The notes: generated from the letters alone by a model not told the origin. Positions 17,096 through 29,541 are shown, counted from the first letter of the stretch. The stretch is 64,000 nt of DNA from Beijerinckiaceae bacterium (GCA_021324915.1 JAJPIC010000012.1:124001-188000), one strand, 5' to 3'. Program-made: numbers and translations.

Positions 17096-19320
17096 ATGAA
17101 AGCTTGGATCAGAGGCGCTGTCGCGGTTTTCGTTATCGGCCTTGTGAGCCAGCCGCTCCAAGCCGAACCGCTCCAGGAGGGCGCCGCCGCTTTTGCGCGC
17201 GGCGATTACGCGACCGCCTTGAGGCTGCTGCGTCCTCTGGCGGAGCAAGGCGATGCCTATGCGCAGGCCGAACTCGGGTTCATGTATGCGAAAGGTCGCG
17301 GCGTGGCGCAGGATTATGGGCAAGCCGCGCAATGGTTCCGCAAAGCGGCCGATAAGGGTGATGCTTTTGCGCAGGCCAATCTCGGCCTCCTCTATGCGAC
17401 GGGCCAAGGCGTGGCGCGCGATTATGCGGCAGCCGCCTCCTGGTATCGGAAAGCCGCGGAGAAGGCAATGCTTTCGCGCAGGGCAGCCTCGGTCTTCTTT
17501 ATGCGGCCGGCCAAGGTGTGGTTAAGGATTTTGCGCAAGCCGCATCCTGGTATCGCAAGGCGGCCGAGCAAGGCGACAGCGCGGCCGAGGCCAATCTCGC
17601 CGCCCTCTTCGCTAAGGGCGAGGGCGTCAACCAGGATTATGCCGAAGCGGCGCGCTGGTTCCGCAAAGCCGCGGAGCAAGGCAATGATTATGCTCAGGTC
17701 AATCTCGCCCAGCTCTACGCAAAGGGCCAAGGCGTGCAGCAAGATCTCGCACAAGCTGCGGCCTGGTATCGCAAGGCGGCCGACAAGGGCGAGATCGCGG
17801 CGATGCTCAATCTCGCTTTTCTTTATGTAAAGGGCCAAGGCGTATCGCAGGACCTGGCGCAAGCGGCGAATTTATACCGAAAGGCCGCGGAGCAAGGTAA
17901 TGCCTATGCGCAAAGCACGCTCGGCCTCATGTACGCCAAAGGCGAAGGCGTCCCGCAAGATTATGCGAAGGCGGCAGAGTGGTATCGCAAGGCGGCGGAT
18001 CAGGGCGATGTCGCGGCGCAGAGCAACCTTGCCCTTCTCTACGCAAAGGGCCAGGGCGTCCCGCAAGATTATGCGCAGGCCGCTTCCTGGTATCGCAAGG
18101 CTGCGGATCAGGGCGATGTCGCGGCAGAGAGCAACCTCGGCTTTCTTTACATGCGGGGCCAGGGCGTCGCGCGGGATTACGGCGAAGCCGCCAATTGGTA
18201 TCGCAAGGCGGCTGCGAGCGGCGATATCGCCGCGCAGAGCAACCTCGGCTTTCTTTATGCGACAGGCAAAGGCGTGCCGCAGGACTTTGCGCAAGCGGCG
18301 CAATGGTATCGCAAGGCGGCGGACAAGGGCGATCTGGCGGCTGAGACGAGCCTCGCCCTGCTCTATCTGAAGGGTCAAGGCATCAAGCAGGATGGTGCGC
18401 AGGCCGCCGCCCTCTATCGCAAAGCCGCGGATCAAGGCGACATATCCGCCGAAAGCACGCTCGCCTCGCTCTACGAAAAGGGCGAAGGCGTGCCGCAAGA
18501 CTTTGCGCAAGCGGCGGCCTGGTTCCGCAAGGCGGCGGAAAAAGGCGACGTCGTCGCGCAAAGCAATCTCGCCTACCTCTACGCGTCGGGCAAGGGCGTG
18601 CCGCAGGATTATGCGCAGGCTGCGGAATGGTACCGCAAGGCCGCATCGAGCGGCGATATGGCCGCCGAGGCCAATCTGGCGCTCATCTATTCGAAAGGCG
18701 AAGGCGTCGCGAAGAACGATTCGGAAGCAGCCAAATGGTATCTGAAGGCGGCCGAACAGGGCGATCTCGCCGCGCAAGACAAGCTCGCCATGATGTATGA
18801 GAAAGGCGAAGGCGTGGCGCAAGACTATACCCAGGCGGCCGATTGGTTCGGCAAAGCGGCGGAGCGCGGCGACGTCACAGCCGAAAGCAATCTCGGCCTG
18901 CTCTATGCGAAGGGCCAAGGCGTCAAACAGGATTATGCGCAGGCCGCCGATTGGTATCGCAAGGCAGCGGCCGCGGGCGATATATTCGCCGCGAGCAGTC
19001 TGGGACTACTGTATGAAAACGGCCAAGGGGTGCCGAAGGATTTTGCGCAAGCCGCTGCCTGGTACCGCAAAGCGGCAGAGCGCGGCGATTCCTTCGCCCA
19101 AAGCCATCTCGGCTTTCTCTACGCGAACGGCCAAGGCACGCCGCAGGATTACGTGCAGGCCTATAAATGGTTCAATCTCGCGGCGCTCAATTCCACCAAT
19201 TCCGAATATCGCAATAGCGCCGCCAAGAACCGCGACATCATGGCGGACCGGATGACACCGGATCAGATCAAGGAGGCGCAGCGCCTTGCCGCCGAATGGA
19301 AGCCGGTCAAGGAGCCGTGA
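17096..19320 (+). pseudogene. Sel1-repeat exported protein, interrupted by a 1-nt frameshift
   Basis: If repaired, the product would be about 741 aa: a signal peptide (residues 1-23, ending LQA), about 18 Sel1-type 36-residue repeats (consensus YRKAADQGDVAAQSNLALL, then YAKGQGVPQDYAQAA) and a short non-repeat tail. In the upstream frame the reading is intact to Glu-Lys at 17459-17464. One G is then missing from the expected AAG-GGC-AAT, and the repeat continues in the other frame from GGC at 17464 to the stop at 19320. The GTG at 17518 is an internal Val codon, not a start. Sel1 proteins scaffold periplasmic or membrane complexes (ExoR-type). It lies 103 nt after fliI. The shift may be a real mutation or an assembly error. 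Confidence 0.85.
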
Positions 19321-19381
19321 GGCTGACTTGGCGAAGCCAAGGGACAGCGAGGGATGGCGAGGGAAGCTCCGGCCGTTCGAC

Positions 19382-19879
19382 ATGAAGCGGCTCCATGCGG
19401 CACTCGATGCCGAGCGGCAAGCGCGCGGCTTGAGCTGGATCGAGCTTACGGCCGAGATCAACAAGCCCTTCCAGGGCACGCCTTCGATACCGATCAGCGT
19501 CACGACGCTCAAGGGCATGCCGGGGAAGAGATCGGTTACGAGCGCCGTCGTGCTGCAGGTCCTGCGCTGGCCGCGCTGCACGCCCGAAAGCTTTCTCGTC
19601 GGGTGCGAGTCCGCACCGAAACAGGAAGAATGCCTGCCCGAGCCCGGGCCGTCGCTCATCCTGCGCTTCGACACAAAAGCGATTTACGATGCGCTCGATG
19701 CAAAGCGGCGCGAACGCGGGATGACATGGAAAGAGCTCGCCCGCGAACTGCCGGGCTTCAGCGAAAGCATGCTCACCAATCTCTCGGCCGGGCCGCTGAT
19801 CGGCTTTCCGCGGGTGATGGTGCTGACGCAATGGCTGGAGCGCCCGGCTGCGACATTCGTCCGGGATCGTTCGAGGTGA
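19382..19879 (+). CDS. Protein with two tandem HTH-like repeats
   Basis: The 165-aa protein is made of two similar halves. Residues 2-60 (RLHAALDAERQARGLSWIEL...) and about 97-160 (AIYDALDAKRRERGMTWKEL...) share the pattern ALDAxRxxRGxxWxEL. A hydrophobic helix and a second conserved helix follow, as in Cro/C1-type helix-turn-helix folds. No metal site, signal or membrane segment is seen. The start is uncertain: ATG at 19382 begins the first repeat, while an in-frame ATG at 19286 would overlap the Sel1 gene. A DNA-binding role is inferred from the fold pattern only. Confidence 0.7.
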   Translation: MKRLHAALDAERQARGLSWIELTAEINKPFQGTPSIPISVTTLKGMPGKRSVTSAVVLQVLRWPRCTPESFLVGCESAPKQEECLPEPGPSLILRFDTKAIYDALDAKRRERGMTWKELARELPGFSESMLTNLSAGPLIGFPRVMVLTQWLERPAATFVRDRSR

Positions 19880-19931
19880 CCGGTCGTCATCGGCAATCCC
19901 TCTCCGTCATGCGGCGAAGGAGTCTGCCCGC

Positions 19932-22736
19932 TCAATGCGCGAGCCGTTCGAGCAGATCGCGCACGTGGACCTGGTCGGTCTTATAATTGCCGGTCAGCGT
20001 ATACATCACGAGATTGATGCCGCCGCGCAGCGCGAGCTCATGCTGGCGCGCCCCGCCCGGCACGAGCGGATAGAGGCTTTCGCCATCCGTATCGCTCGCC
20101 CAGCCGGCGGCGAGATCATTCGATGTGATGATGATCGGCGAGACGCCGTCGCCGGCGCGCGCCGGGCGCGCGCCATCGGCGGGATTGGGCGGCGGCAAGG
20201 CCTCGATCCAAGTCTGGCCGATTTGGTAACGCCCGACGAATCCGTCGAGCAGGTAGAACGTCTTGGTTACCACGTGATCGGACGGGATCGGCTCGAGCTC
20301 CGGCACATCGACGCCGCGCAGCAGGTCCCGCAGCCATTGGCCCTCGGGGGTCGGCGGCCCGTCCTGATGCTGCGATAGCGCATCGCGCGTATCGAAGATG
20401 ATGGTGCCGCCCTGCTTCATGTAAGCAGCGATCTTGGCGATTGCGGCGGCCGAGGGCTGCGGCCGGGCGGCGACGATCGGCCAATAGAGCATGGGATAAA
20501 AGGCGAGTTCGTCGCGCGCCGGATCGACGCCGACCGGATCGCCGGGGATGAGGGCGGTGCGCTGCGCGAGAACTTGCGACAGGCTCGTCAGCCCGTTCTT
20601 GCTCTCTTCATCGACGGAAGGATCGCCGCTGATCACATAGGCAAGCCGCGTATTGAGAGCCGATTGCAGATCGTTCTGGGAGATCGGATGATCCGGCTTC
20701 GGATCGGCACGCAAGGAGCCGGACGGCAGGCCGAAGAGAAGCCCGACGACGGCGAGCGCCGCGGCAGCATGTTTCATGCGCCGGCGCAGTCCGCCGCCGA
20801 GCCAAAGCGAAGCCAAGGCGTCGAGCATGAAAAGAACGAAGGCGATGGCGAGCAGCGGCGGGCGAAGGTCGACTGGCGTGGCTTCGCGCAAAGGCTCGCT
20901 TTTGAAGCTGAGGCCCGAATAATCCGCAGCACGCAGATTATCGTCCGGACGCATTGCATTGATCGCCAGCATCTCGTCTGGCGGGCCGTAGAAGCCCGGC
21001 GGATGTTCGGCAGTGCCTACGCCGGTGAAAGTCACGGGGACAGGCTTGGCGGTCGCCGGCGGCGCGCCAAGCACGCCGAACCCATCGAGAATACGCGTCG
21101 GCGGTACGGTTTCCGCCTTTTGGCTTTGTCCCTGCCCCTCGGCCGTTTTCGCCGTTTCGCCGGACAGCGAGACGATCTTGCGCAGCATGTCGACGAAGAG
21201 TCCGGATAGAGGAAGGTTGGACCATGTCGTATCGGCGGTGACATGGAAGAGGACGATCATGCCCTTGCCGTCCTGACTTGCCGTCACGAGCGGGGTGCCG
21301 TCGACGAGATGCGCCCAGGTCTTTCCCGGGAGATCTGCGTCGGGCTCGGCGAGGACCTGGCGGCGCACGGTGACTTCTTCGGGAACTTTGAGGCCGGCGA
21401 ACGGGCTCTGCTGATCGAAAGGCGCGAGCCTCTTCGGCGTCTCCCACGAGAGGGCGCCGCCCAGCACGCGTCCGCCCCGCCGCAGCCGAACGGGAACGAG
21501 ATCGTCGGGATCGGCCGCGGCCAGCCGCGTCCCCGCAAAGCGCAAAAGAAGGCCGCCGTTCTCGACGAATTGCTTGATAAGGTCGTGATCGTTTTGCGAA
21601 AGATTGCCGATGTCGGCGAGCACCAGAACGTTGACGTGTTCGTCGAGCAGCGCGGCGATCGGATCGGGCGTTCCCGGACGCGCCTGGCGTATGTCGGAGA
21701 ATGGCGCCAGCGCTTTGGCGAGATAATAATTGGGCGCAAGGAGCGGAAGTTGCAGATCGGCCGTGGCACCGCTGACGAGCCCGACGCGGCGGCGCTTCCA
21801 ACGTCCATCGAGCAGAGAGACCGCGCCGGCCGAATGTTCGTCGAGAATTTCGAGCCGGGCGACGTCATTGCGCAAATCGGTCGGCAGAGTAAATTTGGCC
21901 TGCGCCTCCGCCTCGTTCTTGGCAGCCTGGCCGGCGAAGTCGAATCGCGCTTCGCCGAGGCTCAGGCCCTTGATATCGAGCGCCCGGACAATGCCCTGTG
22001 CGGGACTTGCGGTGGAACTGCGTAAAACCCGCACGATAAGTCCATCGGCATCGTTCTTCGGCCCGGCCAGCGCCCGCAAGGCTTGATTGGCCGTCGCGAT
22101 CTCGGCACCCGGCACGAGGCGCGCGAGCTTTTCGGCGAAGTCCCGTGCGTGACCGCGCTCGATCCCGTCCGCGATCCAGACGAGCGTCGATTTGGGCTGC
22201 GCCGCGACAAAACTCGCGATCGGCGCCAACAAGGCCAGGCGATCCGGCACGTAAGGCAAGGGTTTGACGGCGCGCAAATGTTCGAGCGCGTGGGTCGCAT
22301 CCGAGGCAATGATTTCGCGCCCGGCATCCGAAGTTGCGACGACGGCGACGGCTTGGCCCTGCCGGCCCGCCGCCGCGATTCTTTGGGTCGCCGCCGCAAT
22401 GCGAACGTCCCAGGTCGGCGCCGCCGGCCAGCCGTCGTCGATCACGAGCAGCAAGGGGCCGCCGCGGTTCTCGCCAGCCGGCAGAGGATTGAAGATAGGC
22501 CCCGCCATCGCAAGAATGATCGCGGCCGCGATCGCCAAACGCAAAAGAAGCAGCCACCAAGGCGTATGAGCCGGCGTTTCCTGATGGGGGCGAAGATCGA
22601 GAATGAGACGCAGCGGCGGAAAATGCACGCGGCGCGGGCGCGGCGGGGTAACCCGCAGCAGATAATAAAGCACCGGCAGCCCGGCAAAGGCGATGAGAAC
22701 TGCCGGAATCGTGAAGGCGAGCGGTAGCCCGAACAT
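19932..22736 (-). CDS. BatA/DUF4159 membrane protein of a MoxR-DUF58 set
   Basis: The 934-aa protein starts with a BatA-type segment: a membrane helix, then LPVLYYLLRVTPPRPRRVHFPPLRLI and a second helix (about 60-80). A VWA-like region (LLLVIDDGWPAAPTWDVRIAAA) and a large periplasmic part follow. A further membrane helix precedes the C-terminal DUF4159 domain (LAYVISGDPSVDEESKNGLTSLSQVL ... YPMLYWPI ... FDTRDAL). With the MoxR ATPase and DUF58 genes it forms the set found throughout alphaproteobacteria, thought to act in envelope protein assembly. The ATG overlaps the DUF58 stop by 1 nt. Confidence 0.88.
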   Translation of the reverse strand: MFGLPLAFTIPAVLIAFAGLPVLYYLLRVTPPRPRRVHFPPLRLILDLRPHQETPAHTPWWLLLLRLAIAAAIILAMAGPIFNPLPAGENRGGPLLLVIDDGWPAAPTWDVRIAAATQRIAAAGRQGQAVAVVATSDAGREIIASDATHALEHLRAVKPLPYVPDRLALLAPIASFVAAQPKSTLVWIADGIERGHARDFAEKLARLVPGAEIATANQALRALAGPKNDADGLIVRVLRSSTASPAQGIVRALDIKGLSLGEARFDFAGQAAKNEAEAQAKFTLPTDLRNDVARLEILDEHSAGAVSLLDGRWKRRRVGLVSGATADLQLPLLAPNYYLAKALAPFSDIRQARPGTPDPIAALLDEHVNVLVLADIGNLSQNDHDLIKQFVENGGLLLRFAGTRLAAADPDDLVPVRLRRGGRVLGGALSWETPKRLAPFDQQSPFAGLKVPEEVTVRRQVLAEPDADLPGKTWAHLVDGTPLVTASQDGKGMIVLFHVTADTTWSNLPLSGLFVDMLRKIVSLSGETAKTAEGQGQSQKAETVPPTRILDGFGVLGAPPATAKPVPVTFTGVGTAEHPPGFYGPPDEMLAINAMRPDDNLRAADYSGLSFKSEPLREATPVDLRPPLLAIAFVLFMLDALASLWLGGGLRRRMKHAAAALAVVGLLFGLPSGSLRADPKPDHPISQNDLQSALNTRLAYVISGDPSVDEESKNGLTSLSQVLAQRTALIPGDPVGVDPARDELAFYPMLYWPIVAARPQPSAAAIAKIAAYMKQGGTIIFDTRDALSQHQDGPPTPEGQWLRDLLRGVDVPELEPIPSDHVVTKTFYLLDGFVGRYQIGQTWIEALPPPNPADGARPARAGDGVSPIIITSNDLAAGWASDTDGESLYPLVPGGARQHELALRGGINLVMYTLTGNYKTDQVHVRDLLERLAH

Positions 22737-23680
22737 CAGCCGGCAACCCTAAACTGTCCGAGATCGGCTTCGAGCCGCATCCGCAAAGTGAGCAGAGCTT
22801 CGGACCCGGTGCGGTCGGTTCGATGCGGCAGGACCGACCATCCGCGCCGCCGCGCCGCAGTCGCAATCGCGTCGCGGTGCGCGGCGAGCCGAGACACATA
22901 AATATTCCTGAAACTCTCCGCCTGCCCGACCCGCAGGCGCTCGCTCGAATCGACGTCGAGGAATTCGGTGTGGCCGGCGAAGGGAAAGGTTTCCTCGACC
23001 GGATCGGCAATCATGACGAGGTGACCGCGCGCCCCGCGCGCAGAGAGCACGTTGATCTTTTCGGCAATATCTGCCGGTTCGCTCAGAAAGTCTGAAATGA
23101 GAATGGCTTGCGTGCGCGGCGGCAAGGTCGCGCTCACCGGAAGTTCGGCGGGGCTGAAACCCGCCGAGCGTTCTTCCGCGACCAGGGCTTCGGCGAACTT
23201 GTGAATGATGCCACGGCTCGCCATGGGCCGCGTCAATCCCATGAGGCCGACGCGCTCGCCGCCATGGACCAGAAGGTCGGCCGCCGCCAGTCCGAGAACC
23301 AAAGCGCGATCGAGCTTCGATTGCAATGCGAGCTTCGATACGAAAGCCATTGAGGGGGAACGATCAATCCAGATCCAGATCGTATGCGCCCCCTCCCATT
23401 CGCGCTCGCGGATATAGATACGGTCGTCGCGCGCCGAACGCCGCCAGTCGATTCCGGCAGTCGATTCACCCGGCACGAAGGGCCGAAATTGCCAGAAGGT
23501 CTCGCCGATTCCGGCGACTCTGCGGCCATGAACCCCGAGCATCACGCTCGAGGCAATCTCCTTTGCCGCAACGATCAGATTGGGCAGCCGTGCGGCAAGG
23601 TCGAGCGCCGCCCCTTCGGTTTCGGAAGAGACTTGCCGTTCCGATTCGTTGAGCAGCCGTGTATCGCTCATGACGAGCAT
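22736..23680 (-). CDS. DUF58 (VWA-like) protein
   Basis: The 314-aa protein has the DUF58 signature around residues 50-90 (GIGETFWQFRPFVPGESTAGIDWRRSAR), an adhesion-type VWA strand (TIWIWIDRSPSMAF, with a DRSPS variant of the metal site) and LVHGGERVGLMGL. DUF58 proteins partner with MoxR AAA+ ATPases; this gene lies between the moxR-like and DUF4159 genes. The start is ATG at 23680, with an alternative at 23671. A degenerate repeat-like sequence overlaps the 34-nt gap to moxR. Confidence 0.9.
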   Translation of the reverse strand: MLVMSDTRLLNESERQVSSETEGAALDLAARLPNLIVAAKEIASSVMLGVHGRRVAGIGETFWQFRPFVPGESTAGIDWRRSARDDRIYIREREWEGAHTIWIWIDRSPSMAFVSKLALQSKLDRALVLGLAAADLLVHGGERVGLMGLTRPMASRGIIHKFAEALVAEERSAGFSPAELPVSATLPPRTQAILISDFLSEPADIAEKINVLSARGARGHLVMIADPVEETFPFAGHTEFLDVDSSERLRVGQAESFRNIYVSRLAAHRDAIATAARRRGWSVLPHRTDRTGSEALLTLRMRLEADLGQFRVAG

Positions 23681-23714
23681 GATCCGGAAACGGATGAAGC
23701 GGTTCTCCGAGAGA

Positions 23715-24737
23715 TCATCCCCGAGGACCTGAAGAATGAGTCAGATGCTGGGTCAAACGCGCGATCACGCCCGGCACGGTTTCGCCCTCCGCGCGCGCCG
23801 CGAAGGTCAATGCCATGCGATGTTTCAAGACCGGCGCTGCGAGCGCGACGACGTCGTCGATCGAAGGCGCAAGCCTGCCATCGACGAGCGCGCGGGCGCG
23901 GCAGGCGAGCATCAAGGCCTGAGCGGCGCGCGGACCCGGCGCCCAGGCGATGTGCTGGGTGATGGCGAAATCGCCCTCCCCCGGCCGGGCCGAGCGCACG
24001 AGATCGAGGATGGATTCCACCACTTGGCTGCCGACCGGCAGCCGGCGCACGAGACGCTGCGTCGAGACGAGCTCGTCGGCGGTCATTGCGGGCTTTGCCT
24101 CGACGTCCCTGTCGCCGGTCGTCTCGAGCAGGATCCGCTTCTCGGCATCGCGGTCAGGATAGGTCACGTCGATCTGCATCAGAAACCGATCGAGCTGCGC
24201 TTCGGGCAGCGGATAAGTTCCTTCCTGTTCGAGCGGGTTTTGCGTTGCGAGCACATGGAAAGGATGCGGCAGGTCGTGCCGCTCGCCGGCGACCGAGACA
24301 TGATGTTCCTGCATTGCTTGCAGAAGCGCCGATTGCGTGCGCGGGCTCGCGCGATTGATTTCGTCGGCCATCAGCAATTGAGCGAAGATCGGCCCCCTCA
24401 CAAAGCGGAAGCTGCGGCGGTGGTCGGGCGTCTCTTCCAGCACCTCGGAGCCGAGAATATCGGCCGGCATGAGGTCCGGCGTGAACTGGACGCGACGCGC
24501 ATTGAGGCCGAGCACGCGCCCGAGCGCCTCGACGAGCTTGGTTTTGGCGAGGCCCGGCACGCCGACGAGAAGGCCATGGCCGCCGGAGAGGAGCGTCACG
24601 AGCGCTTCTTCGACCACTTGTTCCTGCCCGAAGATGACTTCGCCGATCGACTGGCGCGCAGCGGCAATGCGATCGAGCGCCAGCTCGGCCGAGCGCACGA
24701 CGGCGGCTTCGAGCGAGGTCGTATTGGCTTCCTGCAT
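23715..24737 (-). CDS. MoxR-family AAA+ ATPase
   Basis: The 340-aa protein has Walker A-like GVPGLAKTK, Walker B LLMADEINRASPRTQSALLQAMQE, sensor 1 ATQNPLEQEGTYPLPEAQLDRFLM and a C-terminal lid, typical of MoxR ATPases. I chose the ATG at 24737 because an AGGTGAG ribosome-binding site precedes it; the longer frame to 24833 has no support. It is the first gene of the leftward MoxR/DUF58/DUF4159 set. MoxR proteins act as chaperone-like ATPases with VWA partners. Confidence 0.93.
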   Translation of the reverse strand: MQEANTTSLEAAVVRSAELALDRIAAARQSIGEVIFGQEQVVEEALVTLLSGGHGLLVGVPGLAKTKLVEALGRVLGLNARRVQFTPDLMPADILGSEVLEETPDHRRSFRFVRGPIFAQLLMADEINRASPRTQSALLQAMQEHHVSVAGERHDLPHPFHVLATQNPLEQEGTYPLPEAQLDRFLMQIDVTYPDRDAEKRILLETTGDRDVEAKPAMTADELVSTQRLVRRLPVGSQVVESILDLVRSARPGEGDFAITQHIAWAPGPRAAQALMLACRARALVDGRLAPSIDDVVALAAPVLKHRMALTFAARAEGETVPGVIARLTQHLTHSSGPRG

Positions 24738-25034
24738 GAAGGTCTCACCTCTTTGAAGGGTGTTCTGGACTAGATTGGGCCCGAAAGCCACAATGTCGAT
24801 AAGGGTGCATAACCGGAAGGGGCGATAAGACATCCGTGAAGCTGAGCAATAGGCGTTGCTCTGCCCGAGGAATGAGGCGGAACAATAGCTTGATGCAAGG
24901 CTTTGCAGGAGCTGGCGAATTAATCTTTCGTAAAGTGTCGTCGCCGGGCGCGTAATATCCCTCGACCCGGATCCGCTGCGGCAATCTGGTTAGAATGCCG
25001 CTTGTCGAACATTCGATGCTGCTCGCGAGGTCAT
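24738..25034. other. Divergent intergenic region between moxR and the PH-domain gene
   Basis: These 297 nt separate two outward-reading genes and must hold both promoters. I see no reliable -35/-10 pair, RNA gene or repeat. An AT-richer stretch around 24918-24960 lies upstream of the rightward gene. Confidence 0.5.
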
Positions 25035-25502
25035 ATGAGATATCTCGAAAAAATCCTGCAGCCCGGCGAGCGTGTCGTCTTCGACGGCCACTTACACTGG
25101 ATCATCTATAGAAAAGCGATTTTTTGCCTGATCCTCACGCTGATTGCGGGCGCCGCCGCACTCTATTTTCGCGGCACGCAATATCGGTTTGCGGTGGCGC
25201 TCGCCCTCGTCGCCGTTTTCGGCATCTTGACGCTCGCCTTCGCATTCCAAGCCTGGTGGCAGCGCTTTTCGACCGAGATCGCCGTCACGACCGCGCGCGT
25301 GATTTTCAAGAGCGGCGTCATCCGCCGCCACACGGTCGAAATGAACATGGACAAGGTCGAATCGGTCGACGTCGACCAATCGCTCGCCGGCCGCATTCTC
25401 GGCTATGGCACGGTCGATATCCGGGGCACGGGAGCCAGCATCGAGCAACTCGAGCATATTGCCCACCCGCTTGCACTCCGAAACGCGATCACCGTGCGCT
25501 GA
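25035..25502 (+). CDS. PH-domain (bPH2/DUF304) inner-membrane protein
   Basis: The 155-aa protein has two membrane helices (about residues 28-70) followed by a bacterial PH domain (STEIAVTTARVIFKSGVIRRHTVEMNMDKVESVDVDQSLAGRILGYGTVDIRGTGAS). This is the usual YdbS/YdbT-like arrangement. The ATG at 25035 has GCGAGG just upstream; an in-frame start at 25002 would add 11 poorly conserved residues. The function is unknown, possibly envelope stress or membrane-associated assembly. It converges with the phasin-like gene (2-nt gap). Confidence 0.85.
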   Translation: MRYLEKILQPGERVVFDGHLHWIIYRKAIFCLILTLIAGAAALYFRGTQYRFAVALALVAVFGILTLAFAFQAWWQRFSTEIAVTTARVIFKSGVIRRHTVEMNMDKVESVDVDQSLAGRILGYGTVDIRGTGASIEQLEHIAHPLALRNAITVR

Positions 25503-25504
25503 GC

Positions 25505-26365
25505 CTATTCGGCCTGATCGTCGCCGTCCGGCCGGCGCAGATTTGATTCGATCGCTTCCGCGCCATCTTCGGCTGCCGCAGCTTCGACGCGCAACATTTC
25601 GACGGCTGCTTTCGCCAATTCTTGCCATGCATCGCGGCTGACTTTGGCCGCCGATTGCCACGTCTCGGTCTCGAATGTTTCGCCCTCGTCTTGTTGCGGC
25701 GCTTCCGGGCCGGGCTCGCCTTCTGCGGCTTTTATTGTTTCCTTTGCCGCAAGGCCGGCTGCGTCGATACCGGGCGACACGTCCTCGGCCGGATCGGGCG
25801 CTGCCGCGGGTTCGTGAGAAACCAGGTGCTCGGACGCCATTTCCTGAGGGAGCTTTTCCTCGAAAGCAGGTTCCAGGCCGGCTCCGGCTTCGGACCCGGT
25901 CTCACGCGAGCCGGCCGCCGTCGCAGGCGCGCTTTCCTCGGACGCGATTTCGGGAGCGCCGGCCTCGTCGGGCCTTTCCAGAATTTCCGAATCCGGCGGC
26001 TCCGGCTCCTGCGGATTTTTGGCCCCGGGCCAAAGCGCTGCTGCGCCGGACGCGCCGCCATTGGCTGCTTGCGGCAGATATGAAGCAAGATCTGCCGCGC
26101 CCGGCACCTCGACCATTTGCGCCATCAGCCGGAATTGTTCGTTGAACCTTTCGAACACGCCGGTCATGAACTTGGCCTGGATCGCGACCAAATCGCTCAT
26201 ATCGCGTGCGGCGCTCAACTCGTCGATCAGCTTCGCGTTTTGAGCGAAGGAAACGCGCGACAAGCGGCTGATTTCATCCGTGAAAGTCTGCATGTTGCGC
26301 ACGATCGCCGCAAATCCCGTTGCGGTCCAATCGGCTGTAGAGCGCTGCGAATCCTGATTATCCAT
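25505..26365 (-). CDS. Phasin-like protein with long acidic tail
   Basis: The roughly 286-aa protein starts at the ATG at 26365, which has a GGAGG ribosome-binding site. Residues 10-90 form a helical phasin-like region (GFAAIVRNMQTFTDEISRLSRVSFAQNAKLIDELSAARDMSDLVAIQAKFMTGVFERFNEQFRLMAQM). A Pro/Glu/Ala-rich, probably disordered segment follows (about 110-235), then a second short helix (VSRDAWQELAKAAVEMLRVE). Phasins coat polyhydroxyalkanoate granules; the long acidic insert is unusual for the family. Confidence 0.75.
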   Translation of the reverse strand: MDNQDSQRSTADWTATGFAAIVRNMQTFTDEISRLSRVSFAQNAKLIDELSAARDMSDLVAIQAKFMTGVFERFNEQFRLMAQMVEVPGAADLASYLPQAANGGASGAAALWPGAKNPQEPEPPDSEILERPDEAGAPEIASEESAPATAAGSRETGSEAGAGLEPAFEEKLPQEMASEHLVSHEPAAAPDPAEDVSPGIDAAGLAAKETIKAAEGEPGPEAPQQDEGETFETETWQSAAKVSRDAWQELAKAAVEMLRVEAAAAEDGAEAIESNLRRPDGDDQAE

Positions 26366-26456
26366 CGCGTCCTCCGTGCCGTCTGCGCCGACGATCGCAG
26401 GCATGAGCGATCGTCTCAGCTTAACCCATCGGAGGCGATTGAGCGACAGCTACTTG

Positions 26457-26633
26457 CTACCCGCGTCGCAAGACGCCGAATACAAGTGAGATAATGAGCA
26501 GGACGATCGCTACCCAGAAGAGTATGCGGGCACCTTCCATCGCGGTACCCGCGACGCCGCCGAAGCCGAAAATAGCGGCGACGATCGCGATGACGAGAAA
26601 TATCAACGCCCAGTAAAGCAGATTGCCGAACAT
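26457..26633 (-). CDS. Small DUF1328 membrane protein
   Basis: The 58-aa protein, starting [20 protein letters not shown], has two membrane helices separated by a [20 protein letters not shown] loop and ends VFGVLRRG. This is the complete DUF1328 (YtjA) pattern. These small proteins are commonly induced in general stress, but their function is unknown. The gene stands alone between the phasin-like gene and alaS. Confidence 0.9.
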   Translation of the reverse strand: MFGNLLYWALIFLVIAIVAAIFGFGGVAGTAMEGARILFWVAIVLLIISLVFGVLRRG

Positions 26634-26694
26634 GCGAAAAACTCCGTGGCTCGAGCAAGGGCGTCAACGTCGCCTTTGCGACGGCACGGACTTC

Positions 26695-26719
26695 AACTCT
26701 GCGCTCGCACGCGGGTTCC
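26695..26719 (-). promoter_or_regulatory. Possible EcfG-type general stress promoter for the DUF1328 gene
   Basis: On the minus strand, GGAAC (26715-26719) and AGTT (26695-26698) are separated by 16 nt, close to the alphaproteobacterial EcfG consensus GGAAC-N16/17-CGTT with one mismatch. It lies about 62 nt before the DUF1328 start. This is a single-site resemblance, so confidence is low. Confidence 0.3.
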
Positions 26720-26756
26720 CCGCGCGCCCTCCTCAAAGCGGACGAGATTTGCAGGC

Positions 26757-29432
<2,676 letters not shown>

Positions 29433-29495
29433 AAGCTTTTCAATGGCTCGTCGCGACATGCGACCGCGAACAGGCGAAGGGAGAGCGCTGTTCTA

Positions 29496-29541
29496 GAGCA
29501 TGATCTTGGAAAGTGGAACCCGGTTCCGGAAGATCGCGCTC
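29496..29541. repeat. REP-type palindrome between recA and alaS
   Basis: The 46-bp imperfect palindrome starts GAGCATGATC and ends GATCGCGCTC, around an AAGTGGAACCCGGTTCCGG core. It matches the common Rhizobiales extragenic palindrome type and shares the AAGTGGGAACCGG core with the pair at 10660-10761. It could form a hairpin in a recA-alaS readthrough transcript. Confidence 0.75.

Noticed and set aside
17240-19170. 108-bp periodic DNA repeats as a minisatellite or CRISPR array
   Set aside because: The period equals 36 codons and the variation is at codon level, so it is explained by Sel1 protein repeats. There are no conserved direct repeats with unique spacers.
17518-19320. Separate Sel1 gene starting at GTG 17518
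   Set aside because: The GTG is the Val of an ordinary repeat (GQGVVKDF), there is no ribosome-binding site, and the repeat continues upstream in the same frame to the frameshift.
26634-26756. tRNA or small RNA in short intergenic regions
   Set aside because: I looked for cloverleaf arms and CCA ends in this and the other gaps and saw none.
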